Origin: Chloracidobacterium sp.
GTDB lineage: Bacteria > Acidobacteriota > Blastocatellia > Pyrinomonadales > Pyrinomonadaceae
Assembly: GCA_016715795.1 (NCBI GenBank)
Contig: JADJXP010000001.1
Location: forward strand, 806,001 to 870,000
Direction of reading: 5' to 3'
Length of the DNA stretch: 64,000 nucleotides
Below are positions 49,532 to 58,512 of the stretch, piece after piece. A program made the position numbers and the translations under genes. Position 1 is the first letter of the stretch. The number at the start of each line of letters is the position of its first letter. A model generated the notes under the pieces. It was not told where the DNA came from. It was given only the letters and a program-made list of their open reading frames with translations, and ran no database searches.

Positions 49532-50665
49532 GTGAAAGCCTTTGTTGTCGAAGCCAAACGAACTGCAATTGGAAGATCCCATCCTGACAAGGGTGTCTTT
49601 CGAGACGTTCGGGCAGATGAACTCCTGGCGGCTTTGATAATGCGTGTCGTCGATAATGGGATTACATCCGAATATATCGATGATGTTTATATTGGCTGTG
49701 TCGGCCAGCATCTGGAGCAGGGAAAGAACATAGCCCGTCTGGCCGCATTGCTGGCCGGTCTGCCTGAAACTGTTCCTGCGACGACAATAAATCGCCTTTG
49801 CGCTTCCGGTCTCCAGGCATTCAACTTCGCGGTTTCGACGATCGAAAGCGGTCATGCAGATGTGATACTGGCCGGCGGTGTAGAACACATGCATCATGTG
49901 CCAATGATGGCCTCGATCGATTACAACGAATACCTTCTGGATCGCTATGCCTTTCCTTTTACCAACATGGGGTTGACGGCCGAGAACGTTGCTGAATCTT
50001 TTGCAATAAGCCGAAAGGAGCAAGATGTTTTCGCGTTCGAGAGCCACCAAAAGGCGATAACCGCCCAGGAAGCGGGGCGTTTCGATCGAGAGATCATCGC
50101 TATAGAGACAAGCGACGGGCTCGCTGGCACGGATCAATCACCACGGGCAACTACAGATATCGAGACGCTTGCAGGATTAAAGGCAGTCTTTAAGGATGGG
50201 GGTACGGTGACTGCAGGCAACAGTTCGCCGCTTAACGACGGCGCGAGTTTGACACTGCTTGCTTCGGACTATGCCTGTCAACGGCACGGACTGAAAAAAA
50301 AGGCAGAAGTTCTCGACTATTGTGTCGTCGGACTCGACCCATGTCAGATGGGTCTGGGACCGGTTCCGGCGATTCGAAGGCTGCTAAAGGACAATGATCT
50401 GACCGTGAAGGACATTGATCGGTTTGAGATGAACGAAGCGTTCGCCAGTCAGGCGATCGCGTGTATACGCCAACTTGGGCTACCTCCGGAACGGGTGAAT
50501 CCTTGGGGCGGCGCGATCGCCTTGGGCCATCCGCTCGGAGCGACCGGAACGAGATTGATCGCGACATTATTGAATGGGCTAATCGCTGACGATCAGGAGT
50601 TGGGGATCGCTTCGCTGTGTATCGGACACGGTCAGGGCATGGCAACGCTCATTCGACGAGTGTGA
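49532..50665 (+). CDS. Second thiolase
   Basis: 377 residues from a GTG start (49532) with GGTAAAAAG upstream. Complete thiolase: INRLCASGLQAFNFAVSTIE (Cys), GGVEHMHHVPMMA, NPWGGAIALGHPLGATG (His) and LCIGHGQGMATLIRR (Cys). Two thiolases in the cluster fit a route that needs one for the C7 dicarboxyl-CoA and one for acetoacetyl-CoA, but which does which is not decided. Eleven bases before the molybdenum enzyme gene. Confidence 0.86.
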   Translation: MKAFVVEAKRTAIGRSHPDKGVFRDVRADELLAALIMRVVDNGITSEYIDDVYIGCVGQHLEQGKNIARLAALLAGLPETVPATTINRLCASGLQAFNFAVSTIESGHADVILAGGVEHMHHVPMMASIDYNEYLLDRYAFPFTNMGLTAENVAESFAISRKEQDVFAFESHQKAITAQEAGRFDREIIAIETSDGLAGTDQSPRATTDIETLAGLKAVFKDGGTVTAGNSSPLNDGASLTLLASDYACQRHGLKKKAEVLDYCVVGLDPCQMGLGPVPAIRRLLKDNDLTVKDIDRFEMNEAFASQAIACIRQLGLPPERVNPWGGAIALGHPLGATGTRLIATLLNGLIADDQELGIASLCIGHGQGMATLIRRV

Positions 50666-50675
50666 GTTTACTGGG

Positions 50676-53609
50676 ATGACTAAAATGACGGATTCGACAG
50701 ACACGAGCACGATCGTCAGATTGGAAGTAAACGGGCGTCCATACAAGAAGTTGGTTCCATTCTCGATGACCCTGCTGGAGTTTCTGAGAGAAGAACTTGC
50801 CCTAACCGGTACAAAAAAAGGTTGTGACCTAGGGGAATGTGGCTGCTGCAGTGTGCTGATGAATGGCGTACCAATCCTGTCATGTATGACGCTGGCCGTC
50901 GAAGCACAGGATCGAGCTATTCGAACGATCGAAGGCATTGCCGATGGAGATCGACTTCACCCGGTACAGGAAGCAATGGTTGCTGAGGGTGCAATACAGT
51001 GTGGTTATTGCACCCCGGCGATGGTCATCAATGGCGTCCATCTCGCAGAAACGAATCCGTCGCCCACGAAGGATGAGATAAAGGCCTGCATCTCCTCCAC
51101 AATTTGTCGCTGTACGGGTTACACAAAGATCGAGAAGGCAATCCAGCGAGCCGTCGATAGTGGCCGATCAGCCGTCGTCGTCGAAGACTCTGGCAAAGGG
51201 GAGCAACAATTATCCCAATATCAGATCGTTGGCCGACCCATTCCACAGATCTCTTCCGGGGAAAAGGTCACCGGCAAAGCCCTCTATACCGATGACATCC
51301 GGCTTCCAAATCCACTCTTTGTAAAGATTCTTCGCTCGCCTCACGCCAGTGCGAATATTCGGTCGATAGACGTCGCCATGGCGAGGGAGTTAGAAGGCGT
51401 CCGTGGAATTGTTACCGGTGATGACTTTATGCACACGTTCGGTGTTCTACCGATGAGTAAGGACGAGCCGGCGGTTGCCAAGGACCGAGTTCGATATGTT
51501 GGTGAACCGGTCGCTGCCGTTGCGGCCGAATCGGAAGAGATTGCCAGTCTGGCAATCACGCTCATTGACGTTCAATATGAAGTAACCGAGGCATGTCTTG
51601 ACATGAAGGCGGCCTTGGAAAATACGACCGTGCCAATCCATCCTGAGCTGAAACGCTCCAACAACCTACATAAGCACGTGCTGCAGGAATTTGGCGATCT
51701 GGAACAAGGTTTTGCGGAAGCCAGCGTAACGGTTGAGAACAAATTCGAGTTTGCATCGGTGACCCATGCGTTTACTGAGCCCCATGCCACGCAGGTCGAG
51801 ATCGACACGAACGGTAACCTGACCGTATTCTCTGCGACCCAAGTTCCACACTATTTGCATCTGGCGTTATCCGAGGTATTGGAAGTGCCGGCGCATAAAA
51901 TTCGTGTTATCAAACCGCACTTGGGAGGCGGCTTTGGCGGAAAGAGCGATCCGTTTCCTCACGAAATGATCACTGCGAGACTGGCTCAAATTACGGGCAG
52001 GAACACGCGCCTGCGATTTACGCGCGAAGAGGTCTTTTTCAGCCATCATGGTCGGCATCCGACTGAACTAAAGATGCGCATCGGATTTCATCCTGAGAAA
52101 GGGATTACCGCGTTGGACGCTGACATTCTGATCGATGGTGGTGCGTATGGCAGTTTTGGAGTCGTGACGACTTACTATAACGGCGTACTTCTGCAGGGGC
52201 CATACCCAGTGCCAAATTTTAGGTTCGAATGCAACCGCGTTTACACGAATAAACCGATGTGCGGAGCGATGCGCGGGCACGGCGGCGTAAATCCGAGGTT
52301 TGCCAGCGAATCGCTTTTTGATATGGCCTGCGTTGCGGCCGGGGTTGATCCTTGCCAAGCCCGTATCGACCTTATTCACCGAGAGAATACACTTACTGTT
52401 AATGAATTTCGCATTACCTCCGTCGGTCTAAAGCAGGGTCTTGAAGAAGCAATGAGACGGTCGGGCTGGAGAGATAAATACGGCAAACTACCTTATGGAA
52501 AAGGGATCGGTGTGGCCTGCGGTTTCTTTATCAGTGGGAGCGCACTGCCGATCCATTGGGACCGGATGCCGTCATCGACGGTAAGGCTCACGATTGATCG
52601 GGACGGCGGCGTGACTATCTACTCCGGGGCAGCCGATCTCGGACAGGGTAGCGACACAATCTTGGCGATGATAGTGGCCGAAGTACTTGGGCTTCCGATG
52701 GATTATGTCCGAGTGATCGCAGCCGATACGAAAGTAACTCCCGTGGATCTGGGAAGTTACAGCTCGCGGGTGACCTTTATGGCCGGTAATGCCGCGCGAA
52801 ACGCGGCAATACGAATGCGCCGGCTGTTGCTTGAAACAGCCTGCAAGATGCTCGAAGTCGAAATACCACCCTATCCAAAAGTCATGGATGCAGAAAGCTT
52901 CTTTCGCCAGGGTCGACGGAGCCCCGATTTCACAAACGACTTCCTCGGGCCAAATCCCGACTATTGGGACGACTTCACGTTTGTGGATAGAACGGTTTGT
53001 TATGCGCATGATAGCAGTGTTTTGGATTACCACGCAGTCGTTGAGGCAGGTCTGCAGGAACGCGGCATATTGCAGACAACCGGCATTTATGAATCTCCAA
53101 AGTTAGGTGGCAAGTTCAAGGGGGCGGGGGCCGGTCTGAGCCCCAGCTACAGCTTCACGGGCTTTATTACGGAGGTTACTGTTGATCCCGAAACGGGTAA
53201 AGTGTCTGTTGATAAGACGACGTGCGCCCATGATTGCGGATTCCCTATCAACCCTTTGGCTGTAGAGGGTCAGATCGAAGGTAGTATCCACATGGCTCTC
53301 GGGCAGGCCTTGATGGAAGAAGTGCTCTATACAGGCGGTGCAGTACAAAACCCGTCATTTCTTGAATACAAGATACCGTCTGCCTTTGACCAACCCGAGA
53401 TAGACATCGTTCCAACACCGAGTGATGAAAGTGAAGGCCCGTTCGGAGCTAAGGAGGCCGGTGAAGGCGTATTGGCCCCCTTCATTCCTTCGATCGCGAA
53501 TGCGATCTATGATGCCGTTGGTGTCCGATTGACCCAGGTCCCGATGCGTCCCGACCGAGTGTTAGCCGCTATCAGGGGACAAGGAAAGCGCGAAGGAGCA
53601 ACACGATGA
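50676..53609 (+). CDS. 4-hydroxybenzoyl-CoA reductase-like: fused 2Fe-2S (gamma) and Mo (alpha) subunits
   Basis: 977 residues. N-terminal 160 residues are the small iron-sulfur subunit: Cys50, 55, 58, 70 (KKGCDLGECGCCSVLMNG) and Cys109, 112, 144, 146 (QCGYCTPAMV, ICRCTGYTKIE). A linker (165-185) leads to a full xanthine-oxidase-family large subunit: GKALYTDDIRLPNPLFVKIL, HLGGGFGGKSDPFPHE, and the catalytic Glu near the end in GPFGAKEAGEGVLAP (about residue 930). In Thauera these are two genes (hcrC, hcrA). The next gene, with the 4Fe-4S insert diagnostic of this enzyme, supports removal of the para-hydroxyl of 4-hydroxybenzoyl-CoA to give benzoyl-CoA. Substrate is inferred from context. Confidence 0.87.
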   Translation: MTKMTDSTDTSTIVRLEVNGRPYKKLVPFSMTLLEFLREELALTGTKKGCDLGECGCCSVLMNGVPILSCMTLAVEAQDRAIRTIEGIADGDRLHPVQEAMVAEGAIQCGYCTPAMVINGVHLAETNPSPTKDEIKACISSTICRCTGYTKIEKAIQRAVDSGRSAVVVEDSGKGEQQLSQYQIVGRPIPQISSGEKVTGKALYTDDIRLPNPLFVKILRSPHASANIRSIDVAMARELEGVRGIVTGDDFMHTFGVLPMSKDEPAVAKDRVRYVGEPVAAVAAESEEIASLAITLIDVQYEVTEACLDMKAALENTTVPIHPELKRSNNLHKHVLQEFGDLEQGFAEASVTVENKFEFASVTHAFTEPHATQVEIDTNGNLTVFSATQVPHYLHLALSEVLEVPAHKIRVIKPHLGGGFGGKSDPFPHEMITARLAQITGRNTRLRFTREEVFFSHHGRHPTELKMRIGFHPEKGITALDADILIDGGAYGSFGVVTTYYNGVLLQGPYPVPNFRFECNRVYTNKPMCGAMRGHGGVNPRFASESLFDMACVAAGVDPCQARIDLIHRENTLTVNEFRITSVGLKQGLEEAMRRSGWRDKYGKLPYGKGIGVACGFFISGSALPIHWDRMPSSTVRLTIDRDGGVTIYSGAADLGQGSDTILAMIVAEVLGLPMDYVRVIAADTKVTPVDLGSYSSRVTFMAGNAARNAAIRMRRLLLETACKMLEVEIPPYPKVMDAESFFRQGRRSPDFTNDFLGPNPDYWDDFTFVDRTVCYAHDSSVLDYHAVVEAGLQERGILQTTGIYESPKLGGKFKGAGAGLSPSYSFTGFITEVTVDPETGKVSVDKTTCAHDCGFPINPLAVEGQIEGSIHMALGQALMEEVLYTGGAVQNPSFLEYKIPSAFDQPEIDIVPTPSDESEGPFGAKEAGEGVLAPFIPSIANAIYDAVGVRLTQVPMRPDRVLAAIRGQGKREGATR

Positions 53610-54628
53610 CGACGCTTCTTGCACCATTCCAGTACAAACAGCCGAAGACTCTGGATCAGGTCTTTCACCTTGTTCGCCAATTACAGAGTGAGGGCCGTAC
53701 ATTCATCTTCTCGGGTGGCGGAACCGATGTTATTTCTTTACTGAAGCATCAGCTCAGCGATCCTCAGACCGTGATCTCTCTGTCGGAACTGCATTCTCTC
53801 AAACAGATCAAGATGCTCTCGGCAGACAGAATCCAAATAGGAGCTCTGACGTCGCTTGCCAGCCTCATGCATGATAGTAAAGTGCAGGAATTGGTACCGG
53901 CGCTTGCGGCTGCGGTTGGACGCGTTGCGAGTCCCCAGATCCGTAATCAGGCAACGATCGGCGGAAATATCCTGGTCACAAATCGATGTATCTTCTTCAA
54001 TCAGAGTGAACTCAATCGCGAATCTCACTCGGCGTGCTTTAAGGCCAAGGGCGAGATATGTCACCTAGTCAAGAGCGCAAAACGCGGAAGGTTACCACTG
54101 TGTCAGGCGCGTTTCGTTTCCGATACGGTACCGGTCTTATTGTTGCTCGATGCGGAATTGGTGTTAGTCGGGCCTGAGCGAGAGCGACGTATTGCGGCAA
54201 AGGATCTTTTCCTGCCCGACGGTATTGACTGTAAGAACATTCAGGGTGATGAAATACTCTTGTTTGTCGAGATCGATGTATCTTCGGAGAGGAGGATACA
54301 TTATGAAAAGCTGACGGTACGTGACACTCAGGACTTCCCGTCCCTTGGTATCGCGGTTGGCATCGAAGTTACGGATGAGGAAATAAACGATGAGAATGCG
54401 TGTTTGAGTGTTGCTATGACCGGTATTAATACTCGCCCGGAGTTGATGGAGTTTCGATTCAAAGACTATGGCTCGTATGGTGAGATGGTAAACGAGGCAT
54501 GCCATCAGGCAAACAAGAAAGCCCTGACCTTTCAGCAGGATCTTTTCCCGCGTGGTTATCGAAAGAAGCTGGTTGAGGTGTACATACGTAGGGCCGTCAA
54601 ACAGCTGACAGGAGATTTATGGATCTGA
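53606..54628 (+). CDS. hcrB: 4-hydroxybenzoyl-CoA reductase-like FAD subunit with extra 4Fe-4S site
   Basis: 340 residues, overlapping the Mo-subunit gene by four bases. FAD-binding landmarks FIFSGGGTDVISLLKHQL and GRVASPQIRNQATIGGNIL. Between the FAD domains lies an insert with four cysteines: Cys128 (TNRCIFFNQSELNRE), Cys144 (HSACFKAKGEICH), Cys152 and Cys166 (LPLCQARFVSDTVPVLL). Spacings 16 and 8 are those of the 4Fe-4S loop unique to 4-hydroxybenzoyl-CoA reductase beta subunits; the last spacing (14) is longer than I recall for Thauera. This cluster lets electrons enter from low-potential ferredoxin, so the enzyme works as a reductase rather than an oxidase. Confidence 0.88.
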   Translation: MTTLLAPFQYKQPKTLDQVFHLVRQLQSEGRTFIFSGGGTDVISLLKHQLSDPQTVISLSELHSLKQIKMLSADRIQIGALTSLASLMHDSKVQELVPALAAAVGRVASPQIRNQATIGGNILVTNRCIFFNQSELNRESHSACFKAKGEICHLVKSAKRGRLPLCQARFVSDTVPVLLLLDAELVLVGPERERRIAAKDLFLPDGIDCKNIQGDEILLFVEIDVSSERRIHYEKLTVRDTQDFPSLGIAVGIEVTDEEINDENACLSVAMTGINTRPELMEFRFKDYGSYGEMVNEACHQANKKALTFQQDLFPRGYRKKLVEVYIRRAVKQLTGDLWI

Positions 54629-55803
54629 AGCAAATCATGCAGAACTATTTCCTTGATCTGGATGCAGCTGCGAAAGATCCAGATCGCAAGGTTGCCTGGT
54701 GTACATCCGTAGGCCCGGCAGAAATATTGCGAGCAATGGGCTTTGACGTGTATTTCCCGGAGAATCACGGAGCTATGCTGGGGGCAACGCGTCTGTGCAT
54801 GGAGACTATCCCTGTTGCTAACTCAAAAGGATATTCTCCTGAGATCTGTAGTTATCTAACATCAGATATCGGAGCTTACCTGAAAAATATTACTCCTCTA
54901 GCGAAGGCTTATGGCGTAGAAGATGTTCCAAGGCCGGATGTTTTAGTTTATAACACGAATCAGTGCAAGGACGTGATGCACTGGTTTGAGTTCTACGCGA
55001 GAGAATTTGATGCACCCATCTTTGGGATACACTCTCCGGCACATTTGCCGGAAGTAGAACCGGAGCATATTGCCAATGTTGTTGCCCAATTTAAACAGCT
55101 GATCCGTTCTCTGGAGGAAATTACTCAAGAAAAGTTTGACCCCAAAAAGCTGGAGCGCTGTCTAGCCCTTTCAAGCGGGGCGACGAGCCTTTGGTCGGAG
55201 GTCCTAAAAACGGCAATAGCAGATCCGAGCCCATTTAGCTTTTTTGATGCAACTATCTTTATGGGGCCTATCGTGGTATTGCGCGGTACGGAAATAGCGA
55301 GAGATTATTATCGGGACTTGTTAATGGAACTGGAGCAGAAGGTGGCAACTACGCGCTCTCGCGAGAATGCTGTTCAGAAACGGGTCTACTGGGAAGGGAT
55401 GCCGATTTGGGGACGATTGCGACATCTTTCGGAGTTATTCAAGCGTAACGATACCTGCGTAGTCGCTTCGACGTACTGCAATAGCTGGATTTTTGCTGAT
55501 TTTGATCCGCATGATCCGCTGCCAAGCATGGCGCTGGCCTATCTGCAGATTTTCATCAATCGTAACGATACCTATAAAGAGAAGTATATTTCCGACATGG
55601 TCAAGATGTATTCTGTGGACGGTGTGATATTCCATGCCGCTAAAACTTGCCCTAACAACAGTAACAGCTATTACAACCTGCCTGGACGGCTGAAGCGGAA
55701 TGGAATTCCGACTATCGTTATTGATGGTGACCTTTGTGATCTGCGTTGTTTCTCGGATGAGCAGTCAACCAACGTGATCGAGGCATTCTTGGAAACTCTC
55801 TAA
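54619..55803 (+). CDS. 2-hydroxyacyl-CoA dehydratase-family protein (HgdB/YjiM/double-cubane-like)
   Basis: 394 residues, overlapping hcrB by 10 bases. Same fold family as BcrB/BcrC but clearly distinct from both. Cysteines stand at the usual ligand places: VAWCTSVGPAEIL, SPEICSYLTSDIGAYLKN, YNTNQCKDVMHWFEFY, and late ones in AKTCPNNSNSYYNLPG and DGDLCDLRC. A single dehydratase-type subunit followed by one ATPase activator resembles E. coli YjiM/YjiL and the double-cubane cluster protein/reductase pair of Carboxydothermus more than the alpha/beta dehydratases. Substrate unknown; could be another reductive step of the aromatic pathway. This is inference from gene order. Confidence 0.75.
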   Translation: MDLKQIMQNYFLDLDAAAKDPDRKVAWCTSVGPAEILRAMGFDVYFPENHGAMLGATRLCMETIPVANSKGYSPEICSYLTSDIGAYLKNITPLAKAYGVEDVPRPDVLVYNTNQCKDVMHWFEFYAREFDAPIFGIHSPAHLPEVEPEHIANVVAQFKQLIRSLEEITQEKFDPKKLERCLALSSGATSLWSEVLKTAIADPSPFSFFDATIFMGPIVVLRGTEIARDYYRDLLMELEQKVATTRSRENAVQKRVYWEGMPIWGRLRHLSELFKRNDTCVVASTYCNSWIFADFDPHDPLPSMALAYLQIFINRNDTYKEKYISDMVKMYSVDGVIFHAAKTCPNNSNSYYNLPGRLKRNGIPTIVIDGDLCDLRCFSDEQSTNVIEAFLETL

Positions 55804-55804
55804 A

Positions 55805-56626
55805 ATGAAAGAACCGTCTGCTCAATTAAGCGAGAACGCTCGGTATTATTGGGGCGTCGATTGTGGCAGTTCTGAGATCAAAGTAGTGCTCTGCGATGCG
55901 TCGGGAAATATTCTTCATAAAAAGAAAGGAAAAACCTTGTTTCCACTCTATCAGAACGTCTATAACGCTCTGAATGACGGGGATGCAACCCCATTCGTGG
56001 AGAACAGCCCTATAACAAAGGATAATCATAAGATTATTGCGACCGGATATGGCCGTCACCACCTTCAGTTTGTCGATGACAAATTAACCGAGATCAAGGC
56101 TCATTTTCTCGGTGTTCAGCATCAACTCAAACTCGATGTCCCTTACACGATCATAGATATTGGGGGGCAGGACGCAAAAGTGATCACCATCGATAACAGC
56201 AAGGTGGATGAATTTGCCATGAACCGAAAATGTGCTGCCGGCACAGGGGCTTTTATTGAGGAATTGGCCCATCGGCTCGAAGTGCCCATCGGCGATATGA
56301 CGAAGCTGGCGAATCAGCACGATAAGGAATTCATGCTAAACAGCTTCTGTACGGTCTTTTCCGGTCAGGAAGTAATTAAGACATTGATGAATGGTGAGCG
56401 GATCGAGAATCTTATTTTCGCCCTTTACCGATCTGTGGTTAAGCGTGTTCTTGAAATGACTGTCGTGAGTACCGACATAGTCGCTTTCTCAGGAGGCGTT
56501 ATCGCTCATCACCCATTGCTGGTCGAACTATTCGGCCAAAAATTGAGCGATAAGGAGATGGTCCTTACACCTGAGACTCAGTATTGTGGAGCTCTTGGTG
56601 CTGCAGTTCACGGAATGTCGGTGTAA
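55805..56626 (+). CDS. ATPase activator of the dehydratase-like protein (BadF/HgdC family)
   Basis: 273 residues, one base after the previous stop. Short activator form without the BcrA insert: WGVDCGSSEIKVVLCDASG (phosphate loop), ATGYGRHHL, TIIDIGGQDAKVITIDNSK, then the two cluster cysteines in MNRKCAAGTGAFIEELA and LNSFCTVFSGQEV, and GALGAAVHGMSV. It should form a homodimer bridged by one 4Fe-4S cluster and drive electrons into its partner on ATP hydrolysis. It is the third ATPase of this family in the cluster. Confidence 0.86.
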   Translation: MKEPSAQLSENARYYWGVDCGSSEIKVVLCDASGNILHKKKGKTLFPLYQNVYNALNDGDATPFVENSPITKDNHKIIATGYGRHHLQFVDDKLTEIKAHFLGVQHQLKLDVPYTIIDIGGQDAKVITIDNSKVDEFAMNRKCAAGTGAFIEELAHRLEVPIGDMTKLANQHDKEFMLNSFCTVFSGQEVIKTLMNGERIENLIFALYRSVVKRVLEMTVVSTDIVAFSGGVIAHHPLLVELFGQKLSDKEMVLTPETQYCGALGAAVHGMSV

Positions 56627-56662
56627 TGAAACAAACATTCATGTGATCTTAGACGAGTGAGC

Positions 56663-57286
56663 TCAGGATCCTTTTGGCACATCAAGACACGAAAGACGAT
56701 CCTGAAGATCACTCTGCGTGTCTACGTCGAAACTCGCCTCGGGGAGCCCGATTCTCAAGGTGTTTTTATGGTTTCTGATAATATCCCGGGCGCCTTTGTC
56801 GCCTTCGAGCTGCATCAGAAGATCGAACAATTCGCTAGAGAACAAGGCCGGTACACCCGTTATGCCATTGTATTCTGCTGCGATGACCGCAGGTGCTGAC
56901 CGATAGAATTCTGTGACAAAAAGATTGATTTTGTCAGTCGTCACATGCGGCTGGTCGCAAAGGGTAATCATGAGGCCCGAGAGCTTAGGCTCGATATGCA
57001 GTAACTCGTCTAGTCCGGTCCGAAGCGATGAACTCATTCCTGTCTCCCAGTCGCGATTTATACATACATTGACATCCAAGTCTGCGATCTCTCGCATTGA
57101 TCTGTCGACTTCGGCTCCAAGAACTACCACCACCGGCTCACATTTGGACTCGGCCAAGGACTTGGCTGCATGGCGTAACAGCGTTGTTCGGTAATATTGG
57201 ACAAGCTGCTTTGGTGGGCGCAATCGGCTTGAGCCGCCGGCTGCGAGTAGCAGTCCTCCGATCTTGGCGTTCTCAATCACGGTCAT
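56663..57286 (-). CDS. MocA-like molybdopterin nucleotidyltransferase
   Basis: 207 residues from the ATG at 57286, chosen because an earlier start would overlap most of the xdhC end; the two genes share 14 bases. GT-A fold with the nucleotide loop GGLLLAAGGSSRLRPPKQLV, the LITLCDQPHVTTDKIN motif and RDIIRNHKN. MocA attaches CMP to molybdopterin for xanthine-oxidase-family enzymes. Placed convergent to the hydroxybenzoyl-CoA reductase genes, so it likely serves that enzyme and suggests a cytosine-dinucleotide cofactor. Confidence 0.82.
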   Translation of the reverse strand: MTVIENAKIGGLLLAAGGSSRLRPPKQLVQYYRTTLLRHAAKSLAESKCEPVVVVLGAEVDRSMREIADLDVNVCINRDWETGMSSSLRTGLDELLHIEPKLSGLMITLCDQPHVTTDKINLFVTEFYRSAPAVIAAEYNGITGVPALFSSELFDLLMQLEGDKGARDIIRNHKNTLRIGLPEASFDVDTQSDLQDRLSCLDVPKGS

Positions 57287-58400
57287 AGATCGGGCCCTGG
57301 CGATGGCGGAGTTGGCCGCCCTTACGATTTGCGAGAACACTCTGGATCTCACCAACGATCGAGAGGGCAATGGTCTCGGGTGTACTAGCTCCGATATCGA
57401 GGCCAGCCGGAGCGTAGAGCCGGGCAAGCTGTTCGTCCGTGAAAGAACTTCCGTTTGCCGTCATCTCCTCAAGTATTTGTTCGGTACGGCGTTTGGGGCC
57501 GAGAACACCGATATAAAAGGCACTTGACTGGAGTACGGCGGGTAAGAGAGATCGGTCACGCAAGTAGTTGTGGGTCATAATGACCACAGCTGTACGCTCA
57601 TCGAAGTGGCTTGGGCTCAGCGGCTCCTCGAGATTCTGGAGGATGAGTTCTTGGGCCATTGGAAATCGGTCGCCGGTCAAAAGTGCCGGTCGGTGATCGT
57701 GTACCCTTACTTGCCACCCAACTTCTGTGACGATCCGCACCATTGGCGCTGCATCGGCTCCGGCGCCGAACAGCCTAAGCGAGATCGGCGGCTCTATGTT
57801 CTCCAGTACGAATTCGAAGGTGCCTTCTTTGAGACCGAATGTCTGAGATCTACAGACTTCATTTGAAATAAAAAACTGGGAGCAGGTATCGTGCAGTTGC
57901 GATAGAGTTGCAAGGAACGGCGGCAGACCACTAGTTCGGAACCCTGAGTGTGCGTCATAAAACGCCCGCCCGCCGATACTCTCATTCTTTGCAGAGTCAG
58001 TCGAAACCACGGTCGCGATGGTCAGTTTTGCACGTGCGTGATCTACTGCCAGGAGTCTGTTGATGAGAACACTCTCACGGCTGATCGGCTCCAGCAGGAT
58101 GCGAATGACACCGCGGCAGCCCATGTTCATGCTGAAGACAGAATCCTGGTCGCTACTCGTATCATAGGTTAGTACCGTTGAACGCTGAGATTTGAGAACC
58201 TGTTTTGCACGTTCGAGCACATCGGCTTCAAGACAGCCGCCTGAAATAATACCTACGGTCTTACCGTTTGCGAGTATGAGCATGCGGGCTCCTGGTAGCC
58301 GATAGCTGGAGCCCCGCACATCGACAACCGTTGCGAGCACCGTGCTCTCATCTACGGCAGCGGTCGCAATCGCATCAAGAATCTGCCGGAGCTCTTTCAT
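57273..58400 (-). CDS. xdhC: XdhC/CoxF-type molybdenum cofactor insertion factor
   Basis: 375 residues. N-terminal XdhC/CoxI domain (STVLATVVDVRGSSYRLPGA, VGIISGGCLEADVLERAKQV) and C-terminal XdhC Rossmann domain (LRLFGAGADAAPMVRIVTEV, VVIMTHNYLRDRSLLPAVLQ, FYIGVLGPKRRTEQILEEM, GLDIGASTPETIALSIVGEI). Protects and sulfurates the Mo cofactor before insertion. Forms a two-gene operon with mocA on the strand opposite to the reductase block it serves. Confidence 0.88.
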   Translation of the reverse strand: MKELRQILDAIATAAVDESTVLATVVDVRGSSYRLPGARMLILANGKTVGIISGGCLEADVLERAKQVLKSQRSTVLTYDTSSDQDSVFSMNMGCRGVIRILLEPISRESVLINRLLAVDHARAKLTIATVVSTDSAKNESIGGRAFYDAHSGFRTSGLPPFLATLSQLHDTCSQFFISNEVCRSQTFGLKEGTFEFVLENIEPPISLRLFGAGADAAPMVRIVTEVGWQVRVHDHRPALLTGDRFPMAQELILQNLEEPLSPSHFDERTAVVIMTHNYLRDRSLLPAVLQSSAFYIGVLGPKRRTEQILEEMTANGSSFTDEQLARLYAPAGLDIGASTPETIALSIVGEIQSVLANRKGGQLRHRQGPIYDRD

Positions 58401-58512
58401 CTGATGATGTCCATACGTCTAAATCGCCGCCACACCCGCCATTTTGCGCTCACCGCAAGAACAAGTCACTTGTCTCGACAGTAATGCCTGTTTGGGACGA
58501 ATATTCATCATC

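Noticed and set aside
57287..57427. A longer mocA start
   Set aside because: The added 47 residues are the antisense-frame shadow of the xdhC end; the nucleotide loop starts right after the ATG at 57286.
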